This document shows positions 53,697-62,325 of a stretch of 64,000 bases of DNA, in pieces. Every line of letters starts with the position of its first letter. Within the stretch, counting starts at the first letter, position 1. The notes under the pieces were generated by a model. That model was not told where the DNA came from, searched no databases, and was given only the letters and a program-made list of their open reading frames with translations. The translations under genes and the position numbers were made by a program. The DNA comes from Clostridium uliginosum (GTDB lineage: Bacteria; Bacillota; Clostridia; Clostridiales; Clostridiaceae): NCBI RefSeq assembly GCF_900112485.1, contig NZ_FOMG01000004.1, forward strand, positions 1-64,000, read 5' to 3'.

Positions 53697-55604
53697 TTAT
53701 ACTTCTATAAACATATTTTTTTCTTCACCACAAGCAGGGCAAGTCCACTCTTCTGGTACATTTTCAAAAAGTGTTCCTGGAAGTACTTCGCCTTCAGGGT
53801 CACCAATGCTAGGATTATAATCGTACCCACATCCGTTACAGACATAATGTTTCCAAGTTGGAACAGACTTCTTTGGAATTGATCTCTTCATCTTTTTCAT
53901 TGGAGGCGCCTCCTTCTTAGGTTCTCCATTATCTAAAGCTGCAGTAAGTAATGGCAAGATTTCCTTTAAATCTCCAACAATCCCGTAATCTGCATTCTTG
54001 AAAATTTTTGCATTAGGATTAATATTTATAGCAACAATTGTAGCAGCATCTTTTATGCCTTTTAAATGTTGACCGGCACCTGAAATACCACAAGCAATAT
54101 ACAGATTTCCCTTGAATTTTTGACCAGACATACCAACATAACGATTTAGTGGTAAATACTTAAGTGTTTCAGCTACTGGACGTGAAGAACCTATAGCTGC
54201 ACCTACTTGTGCTGACAGATCTTCTATAAGTTTCATATTTTCTTTTTCCCCTATGCCTAAGCCTACGCTGACTACTCTTTCAGCCTTACTGATAGAAGTA
54301 TCTATAGGGATTCCAACTGTAAAATCATAACCTTCTGCTTTAAGAGCTTCCACAAGATCATTAACTCTCTCTTTTGGAGTTCCTTTCTTGAAAATCATTT
54401 TTTTACGATAACCTGTCTCAGGTTCATGTTGATAAACTTTACCTGGACGTTCTGCCTTTGGCATTTTACCTATTATTTGAGAAGAAATAACAAGACGCTG
54501 AATCTCATTTGTTCCTTCATATATTGTACAAATCTTAGCATCTCTGTAAGCACGCTCAACTTCCATACCTTTAAGATAGCCGCTTCCTCCAAATATTTGA
54601 AGTGCATCATTTACAATTTCAAGGCAAACGTCAGAAGCGTATTGTTTTGCCATTGCTGCTTCCATGATGTATCTCTCATGATTTCCTTTCAATTCTGCTG
54701 CACTGTAAACAAGTAATCTGGCTGCCCTAAGCTTTGTGGCCATATCAGCCAATTTAAAAGCAATAATCTGTTGCTGACAGATAGGTTTGCCAAATTGTAC
54801 TCTTTCTTTTGAATACTCCAGCGCATGCTCATAAGCTCCTTGTGCAATACCAAGTGCCTGAGCTGCAATACCAATACGTCCACCATCCAATGTAGACATA
54901 GCAATCTTAAAACCTTCACCATCTTTACCAAGCAAATTTTCTTTAGGAACTTTTACATCGTTGAAAATCAGCTCTGCAGTAGCAGAAGAGCGAATACCCA
55001 TCTTGTCGTAATGTTTGCCAAAGCTAAAGCCTTCCCAACCCTTCTCTACAATAAATGCACTTATACCGCGAATGCCTATATTAGGTGTAGTAACTGCAAA
55101 AACCACATAAATATCAGCCTTGCCTGCATTAGTTATGAATATCTTTTCTCCATTTAAAATATAATAATCGCCTTCTAAGACAGCAGTAGTTTCTGTACCT
55201 CCCGCATCACTACCAGCGTTTTCCTCTGTAAGACCGAAAGCACCAATTTTTTCTCCTTTAGCTAAAGGAATTAAATATTTCTTTTTTTGTTCTTCTGTAC
55301 CATAGGCAGCAATTGGATATGAACCCAAAGATGTATGAGCGGAAAGAATTACGCCTGTACCACCATCCACTCTTGATAATTCCTCAACGGCAATTGCATA
55401 ACTGATTATATCTAGACCTGCTCCTCCATACTTTTTCGAATATGGGATCCCCATCATTCCCATATCAGCTAATTTATGAATTGCTTCTGATGGGAATTTA
55501 TTTTCCTGATCTAGCATAAATGCAATAGGTTTAACTTCTTCTTCAGCAAATTCTCTGATTTTCATCCTCAAATTTTCATGTTGTACCATAGTCTTAAAAA
55601 ACAT
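53697..55604 (-). CDS. Fusion of acyl-CoA dehydrogenase, ETF-alpha C-terminus and rubredoxin
   Basis: 635 residues in three parts. Residues 1-385: acyl-CoA dehydrogenase with the flavin-binding YGTEEQKKKYL and FGLTEENAGSDAGG and the catalytic Glu in IYEGTNEIQR. Residues about 415-565: the FAD-binding C-terminal domain of electron-transfer flavoprotein alpha (VGMSGQKFKG, NLYIACGISGAGQHLKGIKD, NADYGIVGDL); the N-terminal ETF-alpha domain is reduced to a short stretch. Residues about 585-635: rubredoxin (YVCNGCGY...WTCPACGEEK). Electrons can thus run flavin to FAD to rubredoxin within one chain. With fprA next in the operon, the natural reading is a dedicated path from an acyl-CoA or NADH donor to O2. 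AAGGAGGG precedes the ATG at 55604. Confidence 0.93.
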   Translation of the reverse strand: MFFKTMVQHENLRMKIREFAEEEVKPIAFMLDQENKFPSEAIHKLADMGMMGIPYSKKYGGAGLDIISYAIAVEELSRVDGGTGVILSAHTSLGSYPIAAYGTEEQKKKYLIPLAKGEKIGAFGLTEENAGSDAGGTETTAVLEGDYYILNGEKIFITNAGKADIYVVFAVTTPNIGIRGISAFIVEKGWEGFSFGKHYDKMGIRSSATAELIFNDVKVPKENLLGKDGEGFKIAMSTLDGGRIGIAAQALGIAQGAYEHALEYSKERVQFGKPICQQQIIAFKLADMATKLRAARLLVYSAAELKGNHERYIMEAAMAKQYASDVCLEIVNDALQIFGGSGYLKGMEVERAYRDAKICTIYEGTNEIQRLVISSQIIGKMPKAERPGKVYQHEPETGYRKKMIFKKGTPKERVNDLVEALKAEGYDFTVGIPIDTSISKAERVVSVGLGIGEKENMKLIEDLSAQVGAAIGSSRPVAETLKYLPLNRYVGMSGQKFKGNLYIACGISGAGQHLKGIKDAATIVAININPNAKIFKNADYGIVGDLKEILPLLTAALDNGEPKKEAPPMKKMKRSIPKKSVPTWKHYVCNGCGYDYNPSIGDPEGEVLPGTLFENVPEEWTCPACGEEKNMFIEV

Positions 55605-55632
55605 ATATTTCCCTCCTTTTAATTAATACATT

Positions 55633-55744
55633 ATAATAAATCCGCTTCCGTAAAATCTGTAAAACCACAACCTGAACTGTTCTAAGCAAAATTTCTTAAA
55701 CTCAGATGATTCATTTGCTTGCCTTTTTTACCTTTGGAAGCCAT
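55633..55744 (-). other. Degenerate reading frame upstream of the ACAD fusion
   Basis: Reads MASKGKKGKQMNHLSLRNFA, stop, NSSGCGFTDFTEADLL, stop on the minus strand. Possibly a broken small ORF or simply leader RNA. No assignment. Confidence 0.25.
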
Positions 55745-55860
55745 GTAATAAATATATACTTATATATATTTACATATATTAAAATTTATTTATTAAATGT
55801 ATATATTAACCTTATGAATATATTATATTACTTAAAAGTTTTTATTACAACCTCATTCTT

Positions 55861-55886
55861 TATTTAATAATAATTATTATTAAATA
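55861..55886. promoter_or_regulatory. Perfect 26-bp palindrome, PerR/Fur-box-like
   Basis: TATTTAATAATAA and its exact complement meet without a gap. The core AATAATAATTATTATT resembles PerR/Fur-type operators (TTATAATNATTATAA). It lies about 260 bp upstream of the ACAD-rubredoxin/fprA unit, genes that PerR controls in other clostridia. AT-rich DNA yields such palindromes by chance, so this is tentative. Confidence 0.4.
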
Positions 55887-55966
55887 TTTTTTTATTCTCT
55901 TTAATTTTTTACCTAATCGTATTTAATATATTTTAAATATATTAATTAGAATTTCACATAAAAAAT

Positions 55967-56047
55967 GGGCTGTCTCAGAATTATCAAGTGAAGTAATAAC
56001 AAAGAAATACATCATATCATTAAATCATTTGTATTATGAGACAACCC
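55967..56047. mobile_element. 81-bp inverted-repeat element (GGGCTGTCTCA ends)
   Basis: Ends GGGCTGTCTCAGAAT and ATTATGAGACAACCC agree at about 12 of 15 positions. GGGCTGTCTCA-type termini are typical of IS elements such as IS1182 relatives; with no transposase inside this would be a deleted or miniature derivative. Confidence 0.5.
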
Positions 56048-56059
56048 TTCATGGTGGTG

Positions 56060-56270
56060 GCGAAGCATGACCTTTAAAATCCAACAGTTTTTAATTCTCC
56101 ACCTATTCCACTACCCAAGCTTTAGTTTCTATTAGTATATATGTACCTTTAACTTTAGGATATCTTATTTTTTACAAGTTCCTTTAATTCATCTCTACTA
56201 ACTATCATTAATTTTTCTAAGGCACAGACCCCTTTGTGAGTCTTACGAACTTCCTAATTATGATATATGC
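56060..56270 (-). other. Degenerate coding remnant
   Basis: On the minus strand, coding-like stretches VRKTHKGVCALEKLMIVSRD and KGTYILIETKAWVVE occur in different frames with stops between. They look like a decayed gene but I cannot name it. It lies between the inverted-repeat element and the toxin-antitoxin pair. Confidence 0.3.
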
Positions 56271-56327
56271 TTTATAAATTAGTTTTTGATTAAAATTTAT
56301 AATTTTTTTAAAGCAAAAAGCACTTAC

Positions 56328-56648
56328 CTAAATAAGTGCTCCCATATTATCATATTTACTATATATTTCTATTCCATATTTATCTATTTGTTTTTTTATC
56401 TCTAAATTCAGAGAATCCATAAATAAAATATCTGAAGAGTATATTCCAATAATTTCATTTATATGATCCACTATTTTACTTCTTGATCTTTTAGTACAAT
56501 CTATACATAAAGCAATATCTGAATTTATTTTAGCATTACCTTTAGCTCTTGATCCAAATAAAATAATTCTGTTTATATCTTTATTTTCATTAAAATACTT
56601 CAAAAGATTCTCGTATACTTTTTCATTTATTCCATACATATTTATCAC
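56328..56648 (-). CDS. MNT-type nucleotidyltransferase antitoxin (altered active site)
   Basis: 106-residue minimal nucleotidyltransferase of a type VII toxin-antitoxin pair; such proteins AMPylate the HEPN toxin to silence it. The site motif reads GSRAKGNAKINSDIALCID: GS and the first Asp are kept, but the second Asp of the usual DID is Ala (codon GCT instead of GAT). If real, metal binding and catalysis should be impaired. The start (GTG at 56648, or ATG at 56639) overlaps the toxin stop by 4 bases. Alternatively the downstream Asp (LCID) may take over. Confidence 0.82.
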   Translation of the reverse strand: MINMYGINEKVYENLLKYFNENKDINRIILFGSRAKGNAKINSDIALCIDCTKRSRSKIVDHINEIIGIYSSDILFMDSLNLEIKKQIDKYGIEIYSKYDNMGALI

Positions 56649-57082
56649 ATCACTTCTTTGGATATATTTAACAATAGCTTTTCTATAGCATCAATGTACT
56701 CTTTAATAATTTTATTTTTGATTTCTTCATATTCTTCCTCATTATATATGTGAGTTGTAGTATTTCTTGATAATAAAATATCATTCCAAGTATCAATATT
56801 ATCTATCCATCCCTCTTTAAATGCTTGTTTATAACACCCTTTTGGATTATTTATTTCAAGACCCGAATCCTTAAATATTTTAGATAATAATTTCCAAGTT
56901 AAATCTTCTAAAGTTTCATACTTTTTTATTATTGAATCTCTGTATACTTCCTTTGTAATATCATCTGGATTTTCAATTGTATTAAAATTATCTCTAATAT
57001 TCTTTAAATGCATTAACATTCTATAAACATAATTATATGTTAAGTTAATTGACTCTCCATACTTGTTTAATATTCCACTCAT
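56645..57082 (-). CDS. HepT-like HEPN toxin (HI0074 family)
   Basis: 145-residue nucleotidyltransferase-partner protein of the HI0074/HepT family. It is all-helical and carries the RX4HXY ribonuclease motif intact as SRNTTTHIY near residue 107, the same tyrosine that partner MNT enzymes AMPylate. Together with the overlapping MNT gene it makes a type VII toxin-antitoxin module. AGGAGAGG precedes the ATG. The toxin looks complete while its antitoxin partner has an altered site. Confidence 0.85.
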   Translation of the reverse strand: MSGILNKYGESINLTYNYVYRMLMHLKNIRDNFNTIENPDDITKEVYRDSIIKKYETLEDLTWKLLSKIFKDSGLEINNPKGCYKQAFKEGWIDNIDTWNDILLSRNTTTHIYNEEEYEEIKNKIIKEYIDAIEKLLLNISKEVM

Positions 57083-57145
57083 ACTACCTCTCCTTGTCCT
57101 AATTGTTTATTCTTATATTAATTGTACCTATTATTTGATATTAAT

Positions 57146-57310
57146 TCAATCTTTAACCTTATTTAATGATTCTATTATACTGTTACATTGATTATTTAAT
57201 ATATAAGTTAATTTACCATATAACAAATCTTCATTTACAGATATTAATTTAATTTTTTCTAAAACTGATTTTATAAAGCTTATCATCCATTTTGATTTTT
57301 TTCCATTCAT
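57146..57310 (-). CDS. Small hypothetical ORF, 54 codons (doubtful)
   Basis: Reads MNGKKSKWMISFIKSVLEKI and ends NNQCNSIIESLNKVKD. No ribosome site of note, no known family. A second frame over the same bases (CLRLDYEWKKIKMDDKLY) also looks coding-like, so this may be a frameshifted relic. Confidence 0.3.
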   Translation of the reverse strand: MNGKKSKWMISFIKSVLEKIKLISVNEDLLYGKLTYILNNQCNSIIESLNKVKD

Positions 57311-57494
57311 AATCTAATCTTAAACATTTATACAAGTTATTATGAATTTTAGGTCTAAATTACCACTGATATATCCCTTGCATCGAAAATTTAAATATGT
57401 TATTATAATCTCACAACAAAGAACAACTGTTTTACAAATAGTTTTCTTTATACTTTCTGGAATATTCGCTGGCTCTTATTTTGAACCTACATTT

Positions 57495-57691
57495 AAATTT
57501 TGGGAGTTCAATATTTAGATAAGGAAATGTACTTTCAAGTGAGTCCTTTTACGGCATTGAAGGCGATTGAAATATCTGTGAGAGCACCCACCTATCGAGG
57601 GATAGGTGTCAAAATCAGAGTATCGGTATTTTGGATATCATAATTAGAAATTTCAAGCCAATGCTTAGTATTATTAAGCATTGGCTTTTAA
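57495..57691 (+). ncRNA. Candidate structured RNA or tiny gene with terminator
   Basis: This stretch is markedly less AT-rich than its surroundings. It contains hairpins (CACCTATC-GAGG-GATAGGTG at about 57590-57608) and ends in a terminator stem (57655-57667 with 57675-57687, AAGCCAATGCTTA) plus TTTT on the plus strand. It also holds a 38-codon frame (57527-57643, MYFQVSPFTALKAIEISVRA) whose AAGGA is only 2 bases from the ATG. The base composition, hairpin and terminator favour an independent RNA over a protein. I cannot assign a family. Confidence 0.4.
57655..57691. terminator. Terminator between the plus-strand candidate RNA and the signalling operon
   Basis: 13-bp stem AAGCCAATGCTTA/TAAGCATTGGCTT with TTTT on the plus side; may serve both directions. 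Confidence 0.65.
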
Positions 57692-57722
57692 ACTTAAGTA
57701 AAATAAAGAAATTTATATAATC

Positions 57723-58085
57723 TTATTTATATTCTTCTAATGTCTGTAATATAATCTCAGTATCGAATGGTTTCTTAATGTAGCTCTTAGCTCCCAGTTC
57801 TATACATTCATCTTTAAAATTTTCGTATCCCGATGCTGATACAATAATTACAACTGCTTTAGGATTAATATTCATTATATCAGTTAATGTATCAATACCA
57901 TCACTGCTAACCTCGGAAATATTTAAATCTAAAGTTACAATATCTGGCTTTTCAGTCTTAAACTTTTCTATTGCATCCTCTTTAGTTGATGCCTCAAATA
58001 TCATATACGAACCTCCTTTTTCAATAATCTTTCTTAAAAACATTCGCATATATGATGAATCATCAACTATTAATACCTTTTTCAT
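57723..58085 (-). CDS. CheY-like single-domain response regulator
   Basis: 120-residue receiver without output domain. Acidic pair DD at 8-9, phospho-acceptor Asp about 53 (IVTLDLNISEVSSDG) and conserved Lys near the end (KSYIKKPFDTE). Last gene of the operon with the hybrid kinase and HD-GYP protein, so it probably takes phosphate from the HPt domain of the kinase. ATG at 58085 chosen for its AAGGAG 8 bases upstream. Confidence 0.9.
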   Translation of the reverse strand: MKKVLIVDDSSYMRMFLRKIIEKGGSYMIFEASTKEDAIEKFKTEKPDIVTLDLNISEVSSDGIDTLTDIMNINPKAVVIIVSASGYENFKDECIELGAKSYIKKPFDTEIILQTLEEYK

Positions 58086-58121
58086 ATTTAAAACTCCTTT
58101 ATATCTTTGGTTTTTCAAAAT

Positions 58122-60995
58122 TTAATTACTGATTTTTAAAGTCCCTAATGAAACAATTTTTTTTATTTGAATGAAAATTCTAGCACATTCATCTATTTCT
58201 TTTTTCGTAGCTTTTTCTTCAAGCTTTATTGCTAATTCATAAATAGAAGTTATTCTTAAAGTTCCAGCGGAACCTTTTAACTCGTGAATCAACTTTGCCA
58301 TTTTCTCAAAATCATTGTTCTCAATAGCATCGTTAATACCTGTCAATAAATCAGGTAGATATTTTATATAGTCTTCAAATATTTCTTTTGCATCATCTTT
58401 TTCAAGTCCTGTTATTTTAATAAAGTGATCAATATTATTATCTATTATACTACTATGCTCAGCCACAAGCTCTCTCTTTTTAGTATTCGCTTCTATCATG
58501 CTAAACATAATATCAAAATTAATAGGCTTACTAATATAATCATCCATTCCAGCTTCAATACACTTTGTGCTGTCACCCTGCATCGCATTAGCAGTCACTG
58601 CAATAATTGTAGTATGCTTTTTATCTCCTTCAAGCAACCTTATTTTAGATGTACTTTCATAACCATCCATTACTGGCATCTGGCAATCCATAAAAACAAT
58701 ATCATAATCTTTTTCTGACACTGCTTTTAATGCTTCACCACCATCTAACGCCACATCACAAGTCATATCACGGAATTTAAGCATACTTATAACAATTTTA
58801 CGATTGATTTCATTGTCTTCAACCAATAAAATCCTCGGTTTTAATCCATTCTTAACTTCTTTAACCATATGTTTCGTTACAACTTGATGTTCTTCTTCAT
58901 CTTCTTTTTTCAAACCCAATACCATAGCAATACAACTGAGTAAATCATCTTTTCTGACAGGCTTAGACAAATACCCTGAAAAGCCATATTCTTTTGCAAC
59001 CTTAGCATCTCCCTTTTGAATTACTGAAGTTAGAAGTATTAGTTTAATATCCTTTGCAAGAGGTATTGTTTTTAATGCAGTTGCAAGTTCATAACCACTC
59101 ATGCCCGGCATTTGATAGTCTATGACAGCAATATTTATTTTGTTTTTTGTACTTGAATTTGAAATAATTGTGGTAATCGCATTGCCAGCATCCTTGGCTT
59201 CAAATACCTTCACTCCGGTTCCTTGAAAATACGAACTAACAATTTCCCTATTATTCGTATTATCATCAACAATCAGAATATTCACATCATCAAACTTTTC
59301 AAATGCAAATTTCTGTTCTGATACTCTTTTTGCTATCTGCAATCTCACATCAAATTTGAATGTCGAACCTTCCCCAAGTATACTTTCAACACAAATTTCA
59401 CCGCCCATCATTTTCACCAATTCATTAGATATCGCAAGTCCAAGCCCTGTTCCTCCATACTTTCTAGTTGTAGAGGCATCTGCCTGATTAAAAGATTGAA
59501 AAAGCTTATGAATATCCTCTGTACGAATTCCAATTCCAGTATCCTTTACTTCAAAGTTAAGCACGGCTATTTCATTCTCTTCCTCTAAATAATCAACTGT
59601 AACAGAAATCTCACCACTTTCGGTAAATTTCACTGCATTACTTATAAGATTGTTTAATATCTGCCTTAGCCTTGATGGATCACCAATAACCTCTTCAGGA
59701 ACTCCTGCTTTAATTATGACATAAAGTTCAAGTCCTTTTTCTGAAGCCTTAGGGGCAAGGAGTGAAACAGCATCTTCAATAGTATTTCTTAAGTTAAACC
59801 TAATCTTTTCCATGGTTAGCTTTCTAGCTTCAATCTTTGAAAAGTCCAATATATCATTAATAATATGTAGTAATACCTCTGAAGCAGATTTTGCTTCACG
59901 TATAAATTCTTTTTGTTCTAAAGACAGATTAGATGATTGTAACAACTCAAGAAATCCAAATATTCCATTCATTGGTGTTCTTATTTCATGAGACATATTT
60001 GCAAGGAACTGACTTTTTGCGATATTTGCTGCTTCTGCTTGCTCTTTCGCCTTGTACAGCTCAGTTTCCGCAAGCCGCTGCTCTGTAATATCCTCAGCAG
60101 TGCAAATAATAAACTTAATATTACCTAATTCATCCCTCTGAGGCTTACTTTTAATTTGAAGTAGCCTATTTTCACCTCTCCAATTCTTAATCTCAAGTTC
60201 TTTTTCTGCAGGCTCATTCCTTTGAAATAAATCCCAATTATTTTCAGACAACTTATTTGCAGTGTCTATATCAAATATATCATATAAATCCTGATATTCT
60301 AGATCTTTTTTCTTCTTTCCGAAAAACTTTGCATGAGCTTCATTAACAGTTGCATAAGAAGTAACATTCCTTAAAGCCCAAATCTGTGATTCAGAATTAT
60401 TAAGTAAAATTGCTTGCCCATTAAGCGCTCTTTCATATGCTTTTTCCTTTGTAATCCTTGCTCTTATATATGAAAAAGCCCTTGAAATGTCTCTTAATAT
60501 TTTGATTTGATCATCTTCCCATGTCATAGGCTTTGACAAACTTTCATAGCCAATGAACCCAATTGAATTATTTTCATTTTTTAATGGAATTGTAAGAGAA
60601 GCTTTTATTCCTTCTGTGCAAAAAACTTCTGCTTCAAATATTGCTTCAGCAGGAAGTTCCTCCATATTATTTATTGCCACAAAATCATTATTCTTAATCT
60701 CACGTATGAGCCATGGAAGAGCATAAACTACCTCTTCCTGCTGTATTTCTCTTTTGGGTCTTATATCTTTCTTATTCCATTGACATTCTATTTGCATAAA
60801 AGTAGGATCTTCAGAAAAATAATAGATATAAATTCTATCCAAATCAAAAAATAAACCAATTTCTTTCAATGATTTTTTTAACTCAATCTGATAATTAATA
60901 CTATCTACATCTAAAAATTTCTGAAAAGTATTATTAATTAGTTTCAGACAATCATTTGAATACCTAGTGCTTGTACACTTGTCTCCATCACTCAT
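58122..60995 (-). CDS. Hybrid sensor kinase (GAF-PAS-HisKA-HATPase-REC-REC-HPt)
   Basis: 957-residue cytoplasmic phosphorelay kinase with no membrane segment. Order by eye: GAF (about 20-175), PAS (about 190-310), HisKA with H in [16 protein letters not shown] (about 340), HATPase with DTGIGI and [13 protein letters not shown], first receiver ([25 protein letters not shown]), second receiver ([25 protein letters not shown]), HPt with His in [13 protein letters not shown] (about 910). A BarA/TorS-like layout. First receiver and HPt let it relay phosphate to the downstream CheY-like protein. Upstream is the HD-GYP phosphodiesterase gene, 17 bases away, which suggests a link to cyclic-di-GMP. 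GGAGGG precedes the ATG. Confidence 0.95.
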   Translation of the reverse strand: MSDGDKCTSTRYSNDCLKLINNTFQKFLDVDSINYQIELKKSLKEIGLFFDLDRIYIYYFSEDPTFMQIECQWNKKDIRPKREIQQEEVVYALPWLIREIKNNDFVAINNMEELPAEAIFEAEVFCTEGIKASLTIPLKNENNSIGFIGYESLSKPMTWEDDQIKILRDISRAFSYIRARITKEKAYERALNGQAILLNNSESQIWALRNVTSYATVNEAHAKFFGKKKKDLEYQDLYDIFDIDTANKLSENNWDLFQRNEPAEKELEIKNWRGENRLLQIKSKPQRDELGNIKFIICTAEDITEQRLAETELYKAKEQAEAANIAKSQFLANMSHEIRTPMNGIFGFLELLQSSNLSLEQKEFIREAKSASEVLLHIINDILDFSKIEARKLTMEKIRFNLRNTIEDAVSLLAPKASEKGLELYVIIKAGVPEEVIGDPSRLRQILNNLISNAVKFTESGEISVTVDYLEEENEIAVLNFEVKDTGIGIRTEDIHKLFQSFNQADASTTRKYGGTGLGLAISNELVKMMGGEICVESILGEGSTFKFDVRLQIAKRVSEQKFAFEKFDDVNILIVDDNTNNREIVSSYFQGTGVKVFEAKDAGNAITTIISNSSTKNKINIAVIDYQMPGMSGYELATALKTIPLAKDIKLILLTSVIQKGDAKVAKEYGFSGYLSKPVRKDDLLSCIAMVLGLKKEDEEEHQVVTKHMVKEVKNGLKPRILLVEDNEINRKIVISMLKFRDMTCDVALDGGEALKAVSEKDYDIVFMDCQMPVMDGYESTSKIRLLEGDKKHTTIIAVTANAMQGDSTKCIEAGMDDYISKPINFDIMFSMIEANTKKRELVAEHSSIIDNNIDHFIKITGLEKDDAKEIFEDYIKYLPDLLTGINDAIENNDFEKMAKLIHELKGSAGTLRITSIYELAIKLEEKATKKEIDECARIFIQIKKIVSLGTLKISN

Positions 60996-61012
60996 AAAAT
61001 CCCTCCAAAAAT

Positions 61013-62083
61013 CTAAATTTCACAGGTTTTTGTAATAAAAAGAGTTAATTCTTTTAATAAATCAATTTCATAAGGTTCTAAAAGTACATTTCCAACTTTA
61101 TCATATATGACTTTTACCACAGGTCGCATTGGCATTGAGTTATTTTGATTTACCACTAAACCCTTTTCATTTGAGCTTAGAATAACTGCACTCCCTGTTG
61201 GAAAAGCAGCTATGTTCATTGTAAATTTTCTGACCATTTCTGCGTCAAAATAAATGTTACTCATCCCCACAAGATATTCAATAGCCTCATTTACAGTTTT
61301 ACACTCCTTTGTACTTCTACCAGATACCAAATTATCAAATACATCACATATAGACACTATCTTTGCAATTTGGCTTATCTCATTACCTTTTAGTTTTAAA
61401 GGATAGCCACTGCCATCACTTCTTTCATGATGCATTAATGCAGCTACTTTGACATGTGCATTCCAAACATACTGCTCTCCTAAAAAATCATAACCGACCT
61501 TTGGATGCATGAGTTTAATATATTTATCTAATTCTTCCTTAGTCTTAAACTCAGCTAAAATTTTCTTATCATTTAAGATTTTTATCTTACCTATATCATG
61601 TAACATTGCACCTGTAGCTATATCTTTAAGCTTTAACATACTGTATCCCATATGAGTTCCTATTATTGTAGACAATACGCAGACATTCACAGAATGTGAA
61701 TATATATTGTTATCACTTGCACTTATTTCTGCAATATTTATCAAAACATCTTTATTGGAGAGTACATCCTCAATCACTGAGTTCACTGAATTCATAACAC
61801 TGCTATTATCAGCTTTTCCTTCACGACAATATCCTTCAATCATTTGCTTAACCGCATGTTTGCTCATTTGCCTTGTCTTTTCAGAAATACTTTCTTCAAT
61901 AATTACATTTTTTGATATGTCATCATCAATGTATACTGAATTAATCCCAAGTTCCTTAATTCTTTCAATGTAATAAGGTTTTAATTTTACTTGAGCACTA
62001 AGTAAAACTCTACCTAATTCATCAAAAATCTGCCTTCCAAGAATTTCATCTCCCTTCAGGTTGGAGACATTAACAACTCTCAT
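61013..62083 (-). CDS. HD-GYP domain phosphodiesterase (cyclic-di-GMP)
   Basis: 356-residue protein. N-terminal DUF3391-like region (1-100), then HD-GYP with HDIGKIKI and [20 protein letters not shown]. All the metal-binding residues expected for an active cyclic-di-GMP phosphodiesterase are visible. First gene of the signalling operon. The start is the ATG at 62083 with GGAGG 5 bases upstream; a TTG at 62095 overlaps that site. Confidence 0.93.
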   Translation of the reverse strand: MRVVNVSNLKGDEILGRQIFDELGRVLLSAQVKLKPYYIERIKELGINSVYIDDDISKNVIIEESISEKTRQMSKHAVKQMIEGYCREGKADNSSVMNSVNSVIEDVLSNKDVLINIAEISASDNNIYSHSVNVCVLSTIIGTHMGYSMLKLKDIATGAMLHDIGKIKILNDKKILAEFKTKEELDKYIKLMHPKVGYDFLGEQYVWNAHVKVAALMHHERSDGSGYPLKLKGNEISQIAKIVSICDVFDNLVSGRSTKECKTVNEAIEYLVGMSNIYFDAEMVRKFTMNIAAFPTGSAVILSSNEKGLVVNQNNSMPMRPVVKVIYDKVGNVLLEPYEIDLLKELTLFITKTCEI

Positions 62084-62148
62084 ATACACCTCCAAATGAA
62101 ATAATTAATTGTCTACTGAACAGTCAAAAATTCTTTATCAAAAATAAA

Positions 62149-62325
62149 TAAGGTATGAAAGAAAATAACACCATTAGTAGCTATTCTTATTTAAATATAT
62201 TAGCATACTCTTACACTTTTGACTACAGAAAAAGCAGATGATTTTAGTTTATCATCTGCCATCTTTATTTCTATATTTGCTTTAAACTTGTACCTTATAA
62301 TTGTTGTTTTCTTTAATATACCTTA
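62149..62325. mobile_element. Family 1 palindromic element with long core
   Basis: TAAGGTATGAAAGAAAATAAC at the left and TTGTTGTTTTCTTTAATATA, CCTTA at the right. The right terminal TTA (62323-62325) is the stop codon TAA of the lysozyme gene. The core contains a separate hairpin (GCAGATGAT/ATCATCTGC around 62233-62260). Confidence 0.5.
62233..62262. terminator. Hairpin in the lysozyme 3' region
   Basis: GCAGATGAT and ATCATCTGC pair around TTTAGTTT, downstream of the lysozyme stop; likely its terminator. Confidence 0.5.

Noticed and set aside
54426..55157. Several open frames opposite the acyl-CoA dehydrogenase
   Set aside because: They are antisense shadows of a well-supported gene with no domain content.
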